Origin: Blastocladiella emersonii ATCC 22665
Lineage: Eukaryota; Blastocladiomycota; Blastocladiomycetes; Blastocladiales; Blastocladiaceae
Assembly: GCA_025594325.1 (NCBI GenBank)
Contig: JANHCV010000007.1
Span: 496,001-560,000 of the forward strand
DNA: 64,000 nucleotides
Direction: 5' to 3'
Shown: in pieces, positions 51,801 to 63,322 of the stretch
Position numbering within the stretch: the stretch's first letter is position 1
How the letters are laid out: each line of letters begins with the position of its first letter
Notes under the pieces: model-generated
What the model saw: the letters and a program-made list of their open reading frames with translations, nothing else
The model's database searches: none
Told to the model about the DNA's origin: nothing
Made by a program: the position numbers and the translations under genes

Positions 51801-53437
51801 TGAAGCGTACAGGTGCAGGGTGCGAGAGGAAGGTTGAGCACGATGCACGGAAGGCTGAGGAGATGATGGAGACGGTGATGGACACGGCGAAGGAGGTAGA
51901 CACAGAAGGGAGGGAAGGGTGTATAACGACGGCTAATAGTAGCAGCGATCCAGAACAAAACAAGAGGGAGCGGAGACGCCCGCTCGAGGTGAGCGTGCGA
52001 CCCCCACAGCAGCAAACCGCGCATTTCTTAGAGCGAGAACACAGGCAAAAGCAGGCACTTTTTGAACAGGAAGAAGTTCTTATTTTTCTTAGCCCTTGGC
52101 AACGCCGCCATCCGGTGCCGCGAGCGGGCGATCCCGCCGCCAGCTCGCGCGCGCGAGATTAGGTCGGTCATGAGGATCCGAAACATGATGATTGCGGATC
52201 GATCGCGCGCACCGGGTCGCGTTCCCGCGCTTCCGCTGCCGCCCCCGCTGCACCACTCGCGCGGGTAGGGTCCCTCCTCGAGCAGGGCCACCCGCCCGAC
52301 ACGCGCGCGCACCCCACCCACCCCGCCGCCCGCGACCCGCACAGCCAGCGGCAGCGACTCGCACACGCAACGGCGGCGGCCGTCCCGAAGATGGCGCGCC
52401 TTGCGCGAGCGGTCCGCTCGCGCGGTTGTTGAGGACGACGGTGGCGACGATCGCGAACTGGACCTGGACGTGTCGATGCAGACGCCGTGCTGGAGGACGA
52501 TGGGCGAGGAGAGCGGTGAGTCGGCGATCCGAAGAGCGAGCTTGCGCGAGTAGATGGGGACGTACGTCAAGGATCACGAGCGGGTGGAGCGAGCTGGGAC
52601 AGACGAGCGACGTGTCGCGGCGCGGAAGGCATCTACACGCAGAGGAGAACGCGATCCGTTAGCCGGCGGTCGTGGCGAGCGAGCGGTCGGCGGCGGGGCA
52701 GCGTACCGTGAAGAACGCCTGGCGCGAGCGCGCACGGTTGCGAGGGAGTCCTGCTGTGACGTCTACATGGTTGGTGGTCAGCACGCGTGGCCGCCGTTTG
52801 GGACTCCATGAGGGCATGTACCACTCGAGCATCGTGGTGGGCGAGGGCGAGGGCGAGGTGAAGAGCGCGAGATGGGCAATGGCCGCGGTCGGCTTTTATG
52901 TCCGTGGCCAGCGACCGAGGCGGGCAGCGGGGCGCGGTGGGGCGCGGCGACCACCGTGGCCGTGCGCACGGATTTCGCAAAGGACCGGCGAAGGACCCTG
53001 GGCAAGCGGGCCGTGTTGCGTCATCGTGACGTGAAGGAGCAGGGCGCCCGAAGTCGCGCGCGCTCGCGCTCAAGCTGCCGCCGCGCCAGCCCGCGGGCGT
53101 TTCAGGCCGCGCCGCCTCGCGCAATTCACGCGCGCGACCGCCGCTGCGCACGCTAGGCACCTCAAAGGATATGGGCGGCCTTTCTCCGCCTTGCTCCGCC
53201 GCACGCGCCGCGGCGGCAGCGCTGCGCCCAGGCAGCTCCCCCTCACTTTTCTTAAGATTCTTACCTAAGGAAAGGGCCATCTGCTGCTGTGCCCGCGGCG
53301 AGGCAGTCCGCCGGCGGTGATTGGAGTGACACCGGCGGCATGTGCCACTCGCGTGATTGCCTGACGCGTCTCTCGCGGTCGGGCCAGCGTGCGCGTGTGT
53401 ACTTGAACTCTCCCCCGACTGCTGGTCGAGGGGGAGC
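51801..53437. other. GC-rich gap without a supported gene
   Basis: 1.6 kb. Long frames on both strands are Arg/Pro/Ala-rich and conflict with each other. CTCCCCC at about 53411 pairs with GGGGGAG at about 53430 to form a 7-bp-stem hairpin just downstream (minus sense) of the copia fragment. The region could include the 3' part of that element, but I found no terminal repeat. Confidence 0.35.
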
Positions 53438-53735
53438 CTACGCCTTGGTGATGTCGCGCTTGGCGAGCGGGTGCGGGTGAAGGCCGAGTTGGGACACAGC
53501 CCAGTCAAACGTGCTCACAATGGGCTTGGTGAAGAAGTTGGCGAGGTTGTTCTCGGACGCGACCTTGTTGATCAAGATCACGCCCATGTCGACCTTTTCG
53601 TGGATGAAGGCGATGCGGACCGCGATGTGCTTGACCAAGCGGTACATGGCAACGGTGTTGTCAGTGGTGGCAATGAGTGGCGCGTTGTCCTCCTGCAGGA
53701 CAATCGTGCCGAGTGTGGTGTGCGCCATCAATCAC
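53438..53735 (-). mobile_element. Ty1/copia RNase H C-terminal fragment
   Basis: About 97 codons reading LQEDNAPLIATTDN, RLVKHIAVRIAFIHEKVDMG, VASENNLANFFTKPI and FDWAVSQLGL. These are the Asp-bearing EDN, the KHI…IHE block and the ADxxTKP-like end of copia RNase H (here LANFFTKPI). The rest of the element (gag, protease, integrase, reverse transcriptase) is absent. It abuts the end of F-box/LRR 4, where that gene's homology stops. Confidence 0.75.
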
Positions 53736-53736
53736 A

Positions 53737-55791
53737 TCAATCTTTTCTGAGACGAGCAGGCCCATTTGAAGACGGTTTCCGAGAATCAGGTCCCACGAGA
53801 ACGTGGCCGCATCGAGTACCAGCGGGCCCGTGACATGTATCACAATCGGGCACAACATTGTGGCATGAAGCAAGCGTGGGGACGTCCTGACAAGGTGCGC
53901 AAGTAAATCCATTGATAAGGCGAGGGAAGGTTGTCTGCCTATCGCTGGAATGCAATCCATGCCAATGCACTCGAAAACGATGCGAACGGCGCGTGGAAAC
54001 TGAGCCAGCGGCCCCAGGAGTCATCGGTGTTGCGCGAACAGCTTCCATTTCATGGGAGGACAGCCGATGGTAGCGCGAATCACGTTTGGAAAGCTGACAG
54101 ATGCGAGCGGGGCGAGCCACGCGTGGGGGACCTTGAGGTGCTCAAGGCAAGAGATCGTAGGGTCAAGCTTTGGTATCTCGGGGCCCCAAAGCGAAATGAA
54201 GTCGATGGCGGCCCACTCGACAACCAATTGCTTGAGGTTTGCCAGCGTGAATAAATCAAGATGCGGGGTTGGCAGGGGGTTTGGCGGCACCGACGCCGCT
54301 GGCGCTGTGGCTTCCAAGGAGAGGTCGGGCGGCGTGTAGAGCTTGATGTCCAGCGTCTCAAGTCGGTGCCACGGCCACTGAGAGTATTCAGCAACGCCCC
54401 GCATAAAAGCGTCACGGGTACACCACGAGGTTAGTATTGGAGCCGCTATCAGTTGGGCAGCATCCCATGGAGCAGTAAGCTCGCGCAAACATGCCAAGGG
54501 GAGCACGTCGCCATTATCAAAAGCCGCGGACACTTCGACAACAGAACATTCAAGCTCAAGCTGCTTGAGCACAGGCATTGACCGAAGCACCTGAGAAACT
54601 TTAGACCACGTGGCGTCCACAATGTGGCCAATCTGCAGACTGCGCAACTGGGTCATGCGGCTCAAGCCGAGGATCGTGTTGTTGTCAAGTGGAACCAAGT
54701 TTTGAAACAGCGGCCAGAGCACAAACGTGCGAAGCCGGCCGGCGAACGGGATCTTGTCGAGCGGGGGAAGCTGGAACTCGACGTTGACCGCAATGGTCTT
54801 TGGACAAAGTCCTGTCACGTTTGGTGGTACAGGCAACACAAGTTTTGCCCCGTCCCACTGCCGGGCATGAAGGTTGACGCTGTTCAGCGGACGAGCGCGC
54901 GCGCGGTGCACAGAGTGAGGCAAGGACCTGGACGTGGATCGACATGCTGGTCAATTTGACGTTGTGCAAGGCAGGCATGGTTGGCAAGGAGACCAGAGTC
55001 GACGCGGCGTCACCCAGTCCCCGGCTGCCATGAACGCGATAGTTGAAATGAAAGCATTGAAGGTGCGGGAGTGTCATGCGTGCCAAGTCGAAAACGAGAT
55101 CTGTTTGCGTAAATTCGTGCCTGCTACTGTGAGCATTGATGGCAAAGACGCGCAGTGACCCCGCAAGGGATTCGAGAATATTGGCAAGAGAGATGCCCGA
55201 AATAAACGTGTCTTGGAGAGTAAGAGTGCGAAGCGGAGGCATCCATGTCGCGCAAATGAGCCCGTGAACGATTTGTCCTTGCATTTCGGGTTCCCGCGTC
55301 ATTCCGACTCGGAGCGTGAGTTTTGAGAGAGCAGCAAAGTCGGCAACTATATTGGGTTTGGCGACTGGCTGACTCGTCATTGAGCCGTAGGAAGACGGCG
55401 CAGGCGCGGACTTGATCAAAAGCGCACCAGTCTCAAGAAACACGTACTCGCGAGATGCTTCGCACGGCCAGATATCCAAGGCGTGAAGCGCGCCGTTGAA
55501 GAGATTACAGGAACTTTCAGAACTCGAAAACATCCAGTGGCTCTCGCGGCACACAACGCGATGGACGCGAGCACGGAGGTCGCGGCTCGCGGCACCGAGT
55601 TGGAGAAGTGTGATCAGCTCGACAGAGCCGCTATGCCGAGAGTCTCCATGATCTTGCGCGGATGCGCGCGCTTCTCGGCCAAGATAGAAGGCGACGCGTT
55701 CTAGTATGCGAAAGGGCAGCAAGGCGCTGGAATTGTCACTCGCAAAAGCGCCGTCGCCCTGGACTGAGCTTCGTCGAGTCTGGGATCGCAA
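53737..55791 (-). pseudogene. F-box/LRR paralog 4 (frameshift, stop, 3' junction with copia)
   Basis: Starts MRSQTRRSSVQGDGAFASDN with F-box-like ALLPFRILERVAFYLGREAR and LLQLGAASRDLRARVHRVV, then the WPCEASRE motif and LRRs. Near 54895 a run of alternating C and G shifts frame: SLCAPRARSS should continue as RPLNSVNLHARQ. An in-frame TGA at 54021–54023 follows KLFAQHR, after which the family block AQFPRAVRIVFECIGM continues. Homology ends after LLVSEKI near 53740, where copia sequence begins. Three independent lesions make this a pseudogene. Confidence 0.78.
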
Positions 55792-56829
55792 TGCATGAGC
55801 TTATCGTTGATTCAGATTCACGCCGATGGCAACAGTGGAGAGCAGAGCACGGACGAGCGAGCGGTGAGAGTTCAGGGATCGTTCGCGACGACGAAGTAGT
55901 GCGAGGAGGTGGATCTCGGTCGCCGTGTACACGAGAAGACGAGAAGACGAGAAGACGAGAAGACGGCGCGGCGCGACCACGGAACGTAACCTTCCGCGGC
56001 AGAGGTTCCCAATGGTGGCGGCAGCGCAAACACTAGAGAATAGATCCGCGGCCACGACTGGATCACGACCGCGAACCGACCCGACGCGGCGAAGAGGCAG
56101 AAGGTCCAGCACAACGAGGGTGCTGACCAACGCCAGGGCGCGGGCGGCGGCCGGTACTTATCGTGGTCGTGGGCGAGGCGAGGCCGCTGCTGGCGGAGGC
56201 GGGCGAGGGGCGCCGAGCACTGCGGTGCGGCAGCGACGATCGAGTCGAACAGGATGGGCAGATGATCTTGGGGCACGGCGCGAGCGGGCCGAGCGGGTTG
56301 GGGCACACGGCGCGGGATCATGGGGCGAGAAGCGCGCGAGCACGCGAGTTGAGGGTCGGTACACGGGCGGGGACGCAGCGCGTGATGCGCCGAGTGGCAC
56401 GGCGGGTGAACACGGCCGAGATGAGGAACACGGGGTAGCGGCGGAACGGGGCCGGGGCGCGCGAGAAGGCGCGATCGGGTGGTCGGCGGCGCCACATCAC
56501 GTGCGATATGCGAGACAGCGTCGAGACAGAAAAAAGAGAGAGGAGGAAGCGTGTAGACAGGGAGCGAGCCACCCACTCACAGCGGGAAGATGCGGATTTT
56601 GAGTGGGAGCGCCCACGTGCCCGCAGCTGGTGTGGCGCATGTGGCGCAACGCGACTTGAAGCGCCTGCCGCAAGGGCCCGCTTGAACTCAGTCATGTCAG
56701 CGCCACGCCGACGACGAAAAACAATGATTTTTACTCGTGAGAAATGGACACGCGAATCATTGGGCAAAAATTCCTTGAACTTGGTGAATCAGGCGATAAT
56801 GCATTGGCCGCGGGCCGCTGCCTCGCTGA
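55792..56829. other. Intergenic, GC-rich, no supported gene
   Basis: About 1 kb. A 234-residue minus-strand frame (55872–56576) has one hydrophobic stretch but otherwise looks compositional. CACGTG 56614–56619 with GGCGCAACGCG 56643–56653 repeats the promoter pair seen before the LRR genes. Confidence 0.35.
55933..55964. repeat. Microsatellite (GAGAAGAC)x4
   Basis: Four perfect tandem copies of an 8-bp unit. Confidence 0.9.
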
Positions 56830-57120
56830 TCACGAGGGACTCGAATTGAGGTGTAGCCCGCGGCCGTCGGCGAGAAGGCCACGGTCGCGGAACAGGCGGC
56901 AGATGGCCTTGAAGGTCTCGCGGGGCATACGGGCGATTTCCGAAAAACGCGTTTCGCTGTTGCACGTCAGCAGCTCTTGAACCCACGACTCGCCGGAAAG
57001 CGTGGACGTGCGGATAGGCTCCCACGAGCGGCGCTCGTTGCGAGCAGCGAGACGTCGCAGGAGAGCGAGGGCGGCTGTGAGCATTAGGCCGCGCAGCTTG
57101 CGGTTGTATCCCTTGCCCAT
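56830..57120 (-). mobile_element. PIF/Harbinger-type transposase N-terminal fragment
   Basis: A 96-aa frame. Residues 35–90 (RTSTLSGESWVQELLTC, RFSEIARMPRETFKAICRLF, RGLLADGRG) match the region before the catalytic domain in Harbinger-like (DDE_Tnp_4) transposases, where a Gly-x-x-Trp-Val-x-Glu-Leu-Leu block is followed by Arg-Met and Phe. The DDE catalytic part is missing. It may be a decayed element or a domesticated stub. GGCGCAACGCG at 57444–57454 is upstream. Confidence 0.5.
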
Positions 57121-57516
57121 GTTGTTCGAGGGCTCGAGAGCACGATGCGTGAGGTTAGGTGTTGATTCGTTGCAATAAGTGCGGCTGCAAGGAGGTGGGA
57201 AAGATTTTATTGCGTGGGGGCGTTCATCCAGCGGGGCGTTTGGTTCGCACGGCCGCTGAGATGAACGGGGGTGAGGTGAAACGAGGCAACTTTTTCAGCT
57301 GATCCACCTAATCTGAACCAAACGGGCCCTTAGGTTATTCCATTATATATCCAGCTCTCGAGCAAGGTTCTTAGGAAGGGAGCGTCGGATTTCGACTCTG
57401 GAATGCCACTACTTGCGCAGCGGCGCGTGGGAGCAACAAGAGTGGCGCAACGCGTGTTGGACGCGCTGATCGGCTTGCATCGTGAAAGGGAAAGGTGGAG
57501 GTAATATATAAACGAT
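57121..57516. other. Intergenic
   Basis: 396 bp, AT-richer in the middle, with a GTGGCGCAACGCG element at 57442–57454. No gene is supported. Confidence 0.4.
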
Positions 57517-59724
57517 TCAAAGAACAGAAACGGGAATCTTGGGGCCTATGTCAGCAAACAAGCTGCGGAGGCGGAACGCGCGCGACTCGGCCTGTTGGTT
57601 GCCAGGAGGCATCCGAATGACAACTCGAGCATCGCTCCCACTCGCCACTGCATGTAGTTTTACACGGCGGGCCGCGTCAATAACCGCGTCCCATGTTCCA
57701 ACGCTCGCATCGATGTCAAGCGCTTCAACAACGAGCGCCTTGATGTAGGGCTGAGCGCTGAAGTGGAGGAGCCGCGGGGATGCTTCAAGGAGGCGCGCAA
57801 GTTTGTGCATGGACAAGGCGACTCGAGCATACTCGACATGAGTTGAACCAACGCTCTCGAAGCAAATGCGCACAGCCCGCGGGAACTGGGCCAGCGGCCC
57901 CGGTTCAATCTGTTGAGGCTGGTTTGTTTTGACGCGCGGGCATCCAATAGTCACTCAAATCGCGTCAGGAAACCGCATTGCTGCAAGCGGCGCAAGCCAA
58001 ACGTGAGGGACCTTAAGGTGCTCGAGGTGCGAAACTGCAGCATTGAGGGGAGAAAGACTTGGATCCCAGAACGGTGTGGTGGCACCAACACTCCAGTTGA
58101 CAGCCAAGCGGCGAAGGCGCGGGAGCGTGAAGAGGTCCTGATGCGGTATCGGTGGGGAGGCATAACCTGCTTGACTTGATGGAGGGAAATCGCTATGGAA
58201 GTCCAGGTGGAGCGACTCGATCTGTTGCCACGGCCAGCGCGAGAGCGATGCTACGCCGCGCGAAAACGCATCGATAGGAATGCCGCTCAGTCTAAGCGAA
58301 GTCAGAGCTGGAGAAGTAATCAATAGGGCAAGCTCCCACGGAAGCGAGAGCTTGCTGAGATGGCGCAACTCAATCAGTTGTTTGCCAGTGTCAAACGGCA
58401 CATCTTCAGGCAGCTCAATCTCGAGCTGTTCAAGCGCAGGCATCGAACTGAGCATGCTCAAGACTCTGGGCCACGAGAGACCCAAAACAGAACAAAGTTG
58501 GAGTCTGCGCAGCTTAGACATGCGGGCCAGGCCAAGTAAGTCGTTGTCGTCAAGCAAGTACAAGCAATAAAAGGTTGACTTGATTGTAAATCCACCAAGG
58601 TTTTCGAGGGCTGGAATAAGGTGGAGCGGAACAAGCTCGTGGTCAATCGTGATTGAAACGAACGTTGGGTACTGACCTGTAGCGCGCGGTGACAATGACA
58701 CAGGTACCAAATCTTTGGCGCCAGCCCAGAACTTGGCATCCAGTTGAGCACACTTGAGCAAGCAATGTCGTGACACGCAAAGCGAAGCAAACACCGAGTA
58801 GTGGATGGAAAAGCTCCCCGCTTTGAGGTTTCGCAAGGCCGGCATGGCAGGCAAAGAAACCAGCCGCGTTTTGACTCTGTCTACATTGGTTTCTTCGGGA
58901 ACATAAAAGATGAAGCGAAAATCTCGGATATGCGGTAGAGTTACGTGTGCAAGATCGAAATTGAGGACGGAATGAGCAGCGTCACAGACCAAATTTCGCA
59001 AATCGATGGTGAATGCGCGGAGCGATGCCGCAAGCGCGTTGAGGAGACTGGAAAGCGATTCGCTTGTGAGAAACACTTCGTTAACGTAGAGACTGCCAAG
59101 CGGTGGCATCCACGAAGCGCAAGCGAGCTGGTGAATAAGCTGGGCGTGCAGTTCGAGTCGAGGCGCGTTTGCCATTGCCAGGTCAAGGGTGAGCTGTGAC
59201 AGGTACGAAAGATTGAGAGGGATACCTGTCCCTTCGACCCGCTGCGAGATGTACCGCCCGTGTTCATCTTGTACAGACTCAGAATCGAGGATAAGAGGGC
59301 CAGACTCGCGAAGCTCGAGTCCTCGCGACGCCTCGCACGGCCACACGGCCGAGGCGAGCACGGTGCCAAGAGAAGTTTGTGAGAGACTTGCGCAGCTGTC
59401 GATCTTCCAGTAACTCGAGCGCCAGATTAAACGGTGTTGAACAATGGAGTGCAGGCTGCGGCTCGCGGCGCCAAAGTTAAGAAGCGTGACCAGATCTTCG
59501 CGACCGTCGCTGTATACGCCAAGAGCATCATAAGTGTGTTTGGAAGCCGAGTGGTTGAGGTAGATCGCGATGCGTTCGAGAACATCGAGGGGAAGCAGCG
59601 GGCCAAGCGCGGTCGTGGACGGCGCGTCGGTCGCTGCTTGAGAGGACACCAAGGCTTCGGTGACGCCGTCACTTTGCATGAGCTTATCATCCATATCGCG
59701 GTCGTTTGCAGGCAAGGTTTGCAT
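57517..59724 (-). pseudogene. F-box/LRR paralog 5 with an in-frame TGA
   Basis: Start chosen at MQTLPANDRDMDDKLMQ (59724); an upstream in-frame extension to 59949 is low complexity. F-box-like region GPLLPLDVLERIAIYLNHSA and LLNFGAASRSLHSIVQHRLI, family motif AVWPCEASRGL, then LRRs. At 57955–57957 the codon expected to be Arg (FPNVIRATIGCPP in paralog 4) is TGA: FPDAI-stop-VTIGCPRVK. The frame then stays open for 145 codons with good homology (AQFPRAVRICFESV, ASPRLLHF). A CGA-to-TGA change is the simplest cause. Translation to the stop would still give a protein of about 590 aa, so function is possible. Confidence 0.72.
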
Positions 59725-59993
59725 GACGCGGGAGAGCGAAACGGCGCCGGACCTGGGCTCTGCTCCGCGACTCTGCGACGCGTCGGTGGCGCTCGCGGCC
59801 CACGTGCGGCGGGTCGGCAAGCCACCGAGCCCGGCGCGTCCCGCTGCTGTCCTTCTTCGAGCCCAGCTTCGGCTTCCTCCCACTCTCTCTCTCCCAGCAC
59901 GCACCACACCGCTGCTGCTACGCATCACACGAAACGCATCGACGACCACGCACCAACGACCCCCGCCAGCAGCCCGCCGTCCCCATTATCAGA

Positions 59994-62900
59994 ATGTCCT
60001 TCATCGAGCGCGACAAGGTCCGCACGGCGATCCTGCAGTTCACCATCAACCTCGCGGGCGCGCTGCTGGTGGGCGTCGTCTACCTCAACTACCTGCTGCT
60101 CAAGCCCTACGCCCGCCCGCTGTTCTGGGCCCTCATCTTGTGCGGCTCACCCCTCTCGCCCCTCCGCCCTCGCGCGCGCTGACCGGGCGCGCCGTACCGT
60201 AGCTCCGTCCCGCTGCACGCCATCAAGAACGAGATCCTCGCCTACGTCTACGACGCCATCGACGACGACGGCATCTCGGTCGTGCGCGTCTTCTGGCTCG
60301 GCCTCAAGATCACCTTGAAGCTGTGCTTCGGCGAGATCGCCACGCTGCTCTCGCGCCTGTTCCACTCCTACGTCTACCTCGTGTCGCGCATCTCGGCCGA
60401 CCCGCTCGCCGAGAGCAAGGAGGGCGCGCGCGCCGCCGACACCACCGCTTCTCCCGCCTCCGGTTCCGCCGATGCCGCTGCGTCCAGCGATGGCGGTCCG
60501 GACGGCGCCTCTACCACCACCTCGACCTCGCCCACCGCCGATGGCGCCGAGCCCTCGGGCGGGTCCGCCGTCGCCGCCGCCCGCCGCGCGTTCCTGCGCG
60601 AGCGCATGCGCAAGGCGTCTGAGCCGCTCCTCCGCCGCCGGACCACGCTCACGCCCGGCTCCATGCGCCAGCCGCGCCCGCTATCCATGGAGTGGGCTGC
60701 CGATGCGCTGATCCCGCTCAAGGCCATTGTGGCGGCCGGCGAAAAGTGGTTCGACGACCTCGACGGCGACGACGTGGCCACACCCACCGTCGCAAGCGCG
60801 TCGACCCCATCGCTCACCCCGACGAGCAGCCGGTCGCCCAGCGCTGCCACGTCGGTCAGTCTCCGCGTTCCCGACGTGACGGTCGCGCCACCGCCGCCGC
60901 CGCCGCGGTCCGAGTCGCCGTCGCCCGTCACCGACGACGAGAGCGGCACCGCGACCGCGTCCAGCGAAAGCACGAGCCACAACCATGGCGACGAGGAGGA
61001 GGAGGACGAGGAGGACGCTGCCGGCCCGCCGAGCCCGTCCAAGTCGCTCCGCCCGTTCCACTCGGCCGCCGACCTGCGTTCGCTCTCCCCGTCGCCCGCT
61101 GCCGCCGCCCGCGACCGCGACAGCTTCCTCTCCACCGTGTCCGAGGCCAGCTCCTCGTCGCGCCGCAGTAGCGCGTCCGTCGACCCTGGCCGCGTCGCTG
61201 CGCTCCAGCCGCTCGCCAAAAAGTCGATTGCCATGATGCGCGCTCCGCCCAAGCCGACTGCTGACGAGGCTGCTGCTGGCGCACCCGATGCTGCGACCGC
61301 GACGACGCCCGGAACCGCGGCCGAGGCTGCGCTGGATGCGAGTAACTCGACCAGCAAGCCGAGCGGCACCTCGGCCTCGCACCCGTCGCTCCTCGAGACG
61401 GCGCCGCGCAGCCGCCGGCCCAACGTGAAGCGCCGCCTGTTCACGGTATCCCGCGCGCCGTCGACCTCGGCGCGCGACCGCCGCAACAGCGCGTCGCCAT
61501 CGCGCGGGCCGACGCAGGCCGAGGAGCTGGTCGCGGCCGCGCGCGAGACCTCGTCCTTCTACCTGACGCTATTATGGCGCGTGTGCTCCGTCTACGTCGT
61601 GTACCTCCTGTACCACCAGCTCGGCGCACAGAACCAGGCCGCCATCACGCTGACGGTCGCGGGGCTCGTTCTCGTGCACGTGTCGTTCCACCTCGCGATC
61701 CGCCTGTACCTCGTGCACCTGCGCCACCACCTCCGCCGGTACGCCGACCTCGCGCTCGCGCGCGTGCACCCGCTCGACGTGATCGTCGCGTCGGTGTGGA
61801 GCAAGGTGACGCGGCTCACGGTCGGGATCGGCGTCGCGTGGGTGCGCGGCACCTTCAAGCGCGGCAAGTCCAACGCCAAGGAGGTGTTTGCGCGCAACGC
61901 CAGCTCGTTTGCGGCGCTGTTCGTGCTCACGTCGGTCCTCACGATCGGCGTCCTGCTCACGACCTTCATCACGTTCAAGGTCGGCCAGGAGACGAATATG
62001 GTGATGGAGGGCACGATTTCGACGCTCGAGTCGCACCTGTCCGACGACATGAAGCAGAAGTTTCAGTCGGTGCTCGCCGACGGGTACGCCATGGGGATCG
62101 GGTGGGTCGACACCAAGCTCGCCGAAACGTTCCCGCAGGCCAACCTGACCGCCGTGTACCGCCGCATCTCGCGCTCGTTTTCGCGCAGCCCGACGCCGAC
62201 GCTCGTTGGGCTCTCCGCCGCGGCGAGCAGCGGGACGCCGGTGCTCGGCAAGGCGCTCGTCGAGGACCCCGCCGCGGTCGTCGGCGAGCTCGCGTTCCTG
62301 ACGCGGCTCCCGCACACGGCCACGGTCGTCGCGGCGCTGACCACGGGCAACTTCTCGGCGCTCACCGACTACACGGTGCTCATGGGGTCGGCCATGGAGC
62401 TCAAGGACAGCAGCAGCCACATGGTCGCGACCGTCACGAAACTGATCCAGGACTCGTCGACCGCCACGGCGTACCTTTCGGGCGCGCTCACGTCCATGGG
62501 GACCGTCACGTTCAGCGTGCTGATCAGCATCACGCAGTACCTGCTCGACGCCTTCGACTTCATCTTCCAGGGCATCATGTTCCTGATCACGCTGCACACG
62601 CTCGTGTCGCGCGAGACGTCGGTCACCGAGTGGTTCGCGCACCTGCTGATCCTGGCGGACCCGGAGCAGGAGCTGACGCGGTCGCTCGAGGACAACATCG
62701 TGTCGGTGCTCATGTGCACGACCAAGCTGACCGTGTTCCACACGCTGCTGACGTGGTTCACCTTCTCTGCGTTCGGCGTCGACCTCGTCTACATCTCGAC
62801 CGCCCTGACCGTCGTGCTCTCGATCGTCCCGCTCGTCCCGCCCATGTGGATCGCCGTCCCCGCCGCCATCTCGCTCTACTGGCAAACGCGCTTTTGGAGC

Positions 62901-63128
62901 GCCACGGCCCTGCTCGTCATTCACTTCTACGCCGCGTGGTTCGTCGACCCGGCGTTCTTTGCCGAGATCCCCGAGGTCAACCCGTACTTTTCCGCCCTCG
63001 CCTTCATCCTCGGCCTCTGGGCGTTTGGTCTCGAGGGACTCGTCCTTGGCCCGCTTCTCATGACCGTCATCCCGACGCTCTTCTCCATGATGTCCAAGAA
63101 GCTTGGCGAATCCGAGCCCGTCGCGTGA
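59994..63128 (+). CDS. TMEM245/AI-2E-transporter-like multi-pass membrane protein
   Basis: Two exons, join(59994..60139,60203..63128), 1,023 aa. The first helix pair (AILQFTINLAGALLVGVVYL, LLKPYARPLFWALIF) is the start of the TMEM245 fold. A Ser/Pro/Ala-rich disordered loop with an acidic EEEEDEEDA run fills residues about 115–470. Further helices follow (residues 490–530, 600–640), then a C-terminal block of helices from 790 on, ending in LGLWAFGLEGLVLGPLLMTV, which closely matches the end motif of the AI-2E transporter superfamily. Length is close to the human protein apart from the loop. The function of the eukaryotic family is not settled; intracellular membrane transport is the usual guess. 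Head-to-head with F-box/LRR 5. Confidence 0.8.
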
Positions 63129-63322
63129 GAGGAGATGTAAACGAGAAATGTATCATGGTGTGTTCAAAGGAAATCGTGGAAGGTGAACTGGATGTACGTT
63201 GGGAACGAAGCGAGCCGTGTTGAGCGATGGCCTGTTGAGCCTGCTGTTGAGCGACGCGCGAGACGCGCGCCCAAAATCCGACTGGCGTCTCGAATCGGTC
63301 CTCGCTCCAAACGTCCCCCACC

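Noticed and set aside
52633-53508. 291-codon minus-strand frame
   Set aside because: Ser/Arg/Pro-rich, overlaps the copia relic out of frame and has no recognisable features.
55872-56576. 234-codon minus-strand frame with one hydrophobic stretch
   Set aside because: A competing frame of similar length shows a similar stretch and no domain or intron structure supports either.
37402-57957. UGA reassigned to an amino acid
   Set aside because: Intact genes such as receptor 1 and receptor 4 end at TGA where their domain ends, and the internal TGAs replace different residues.
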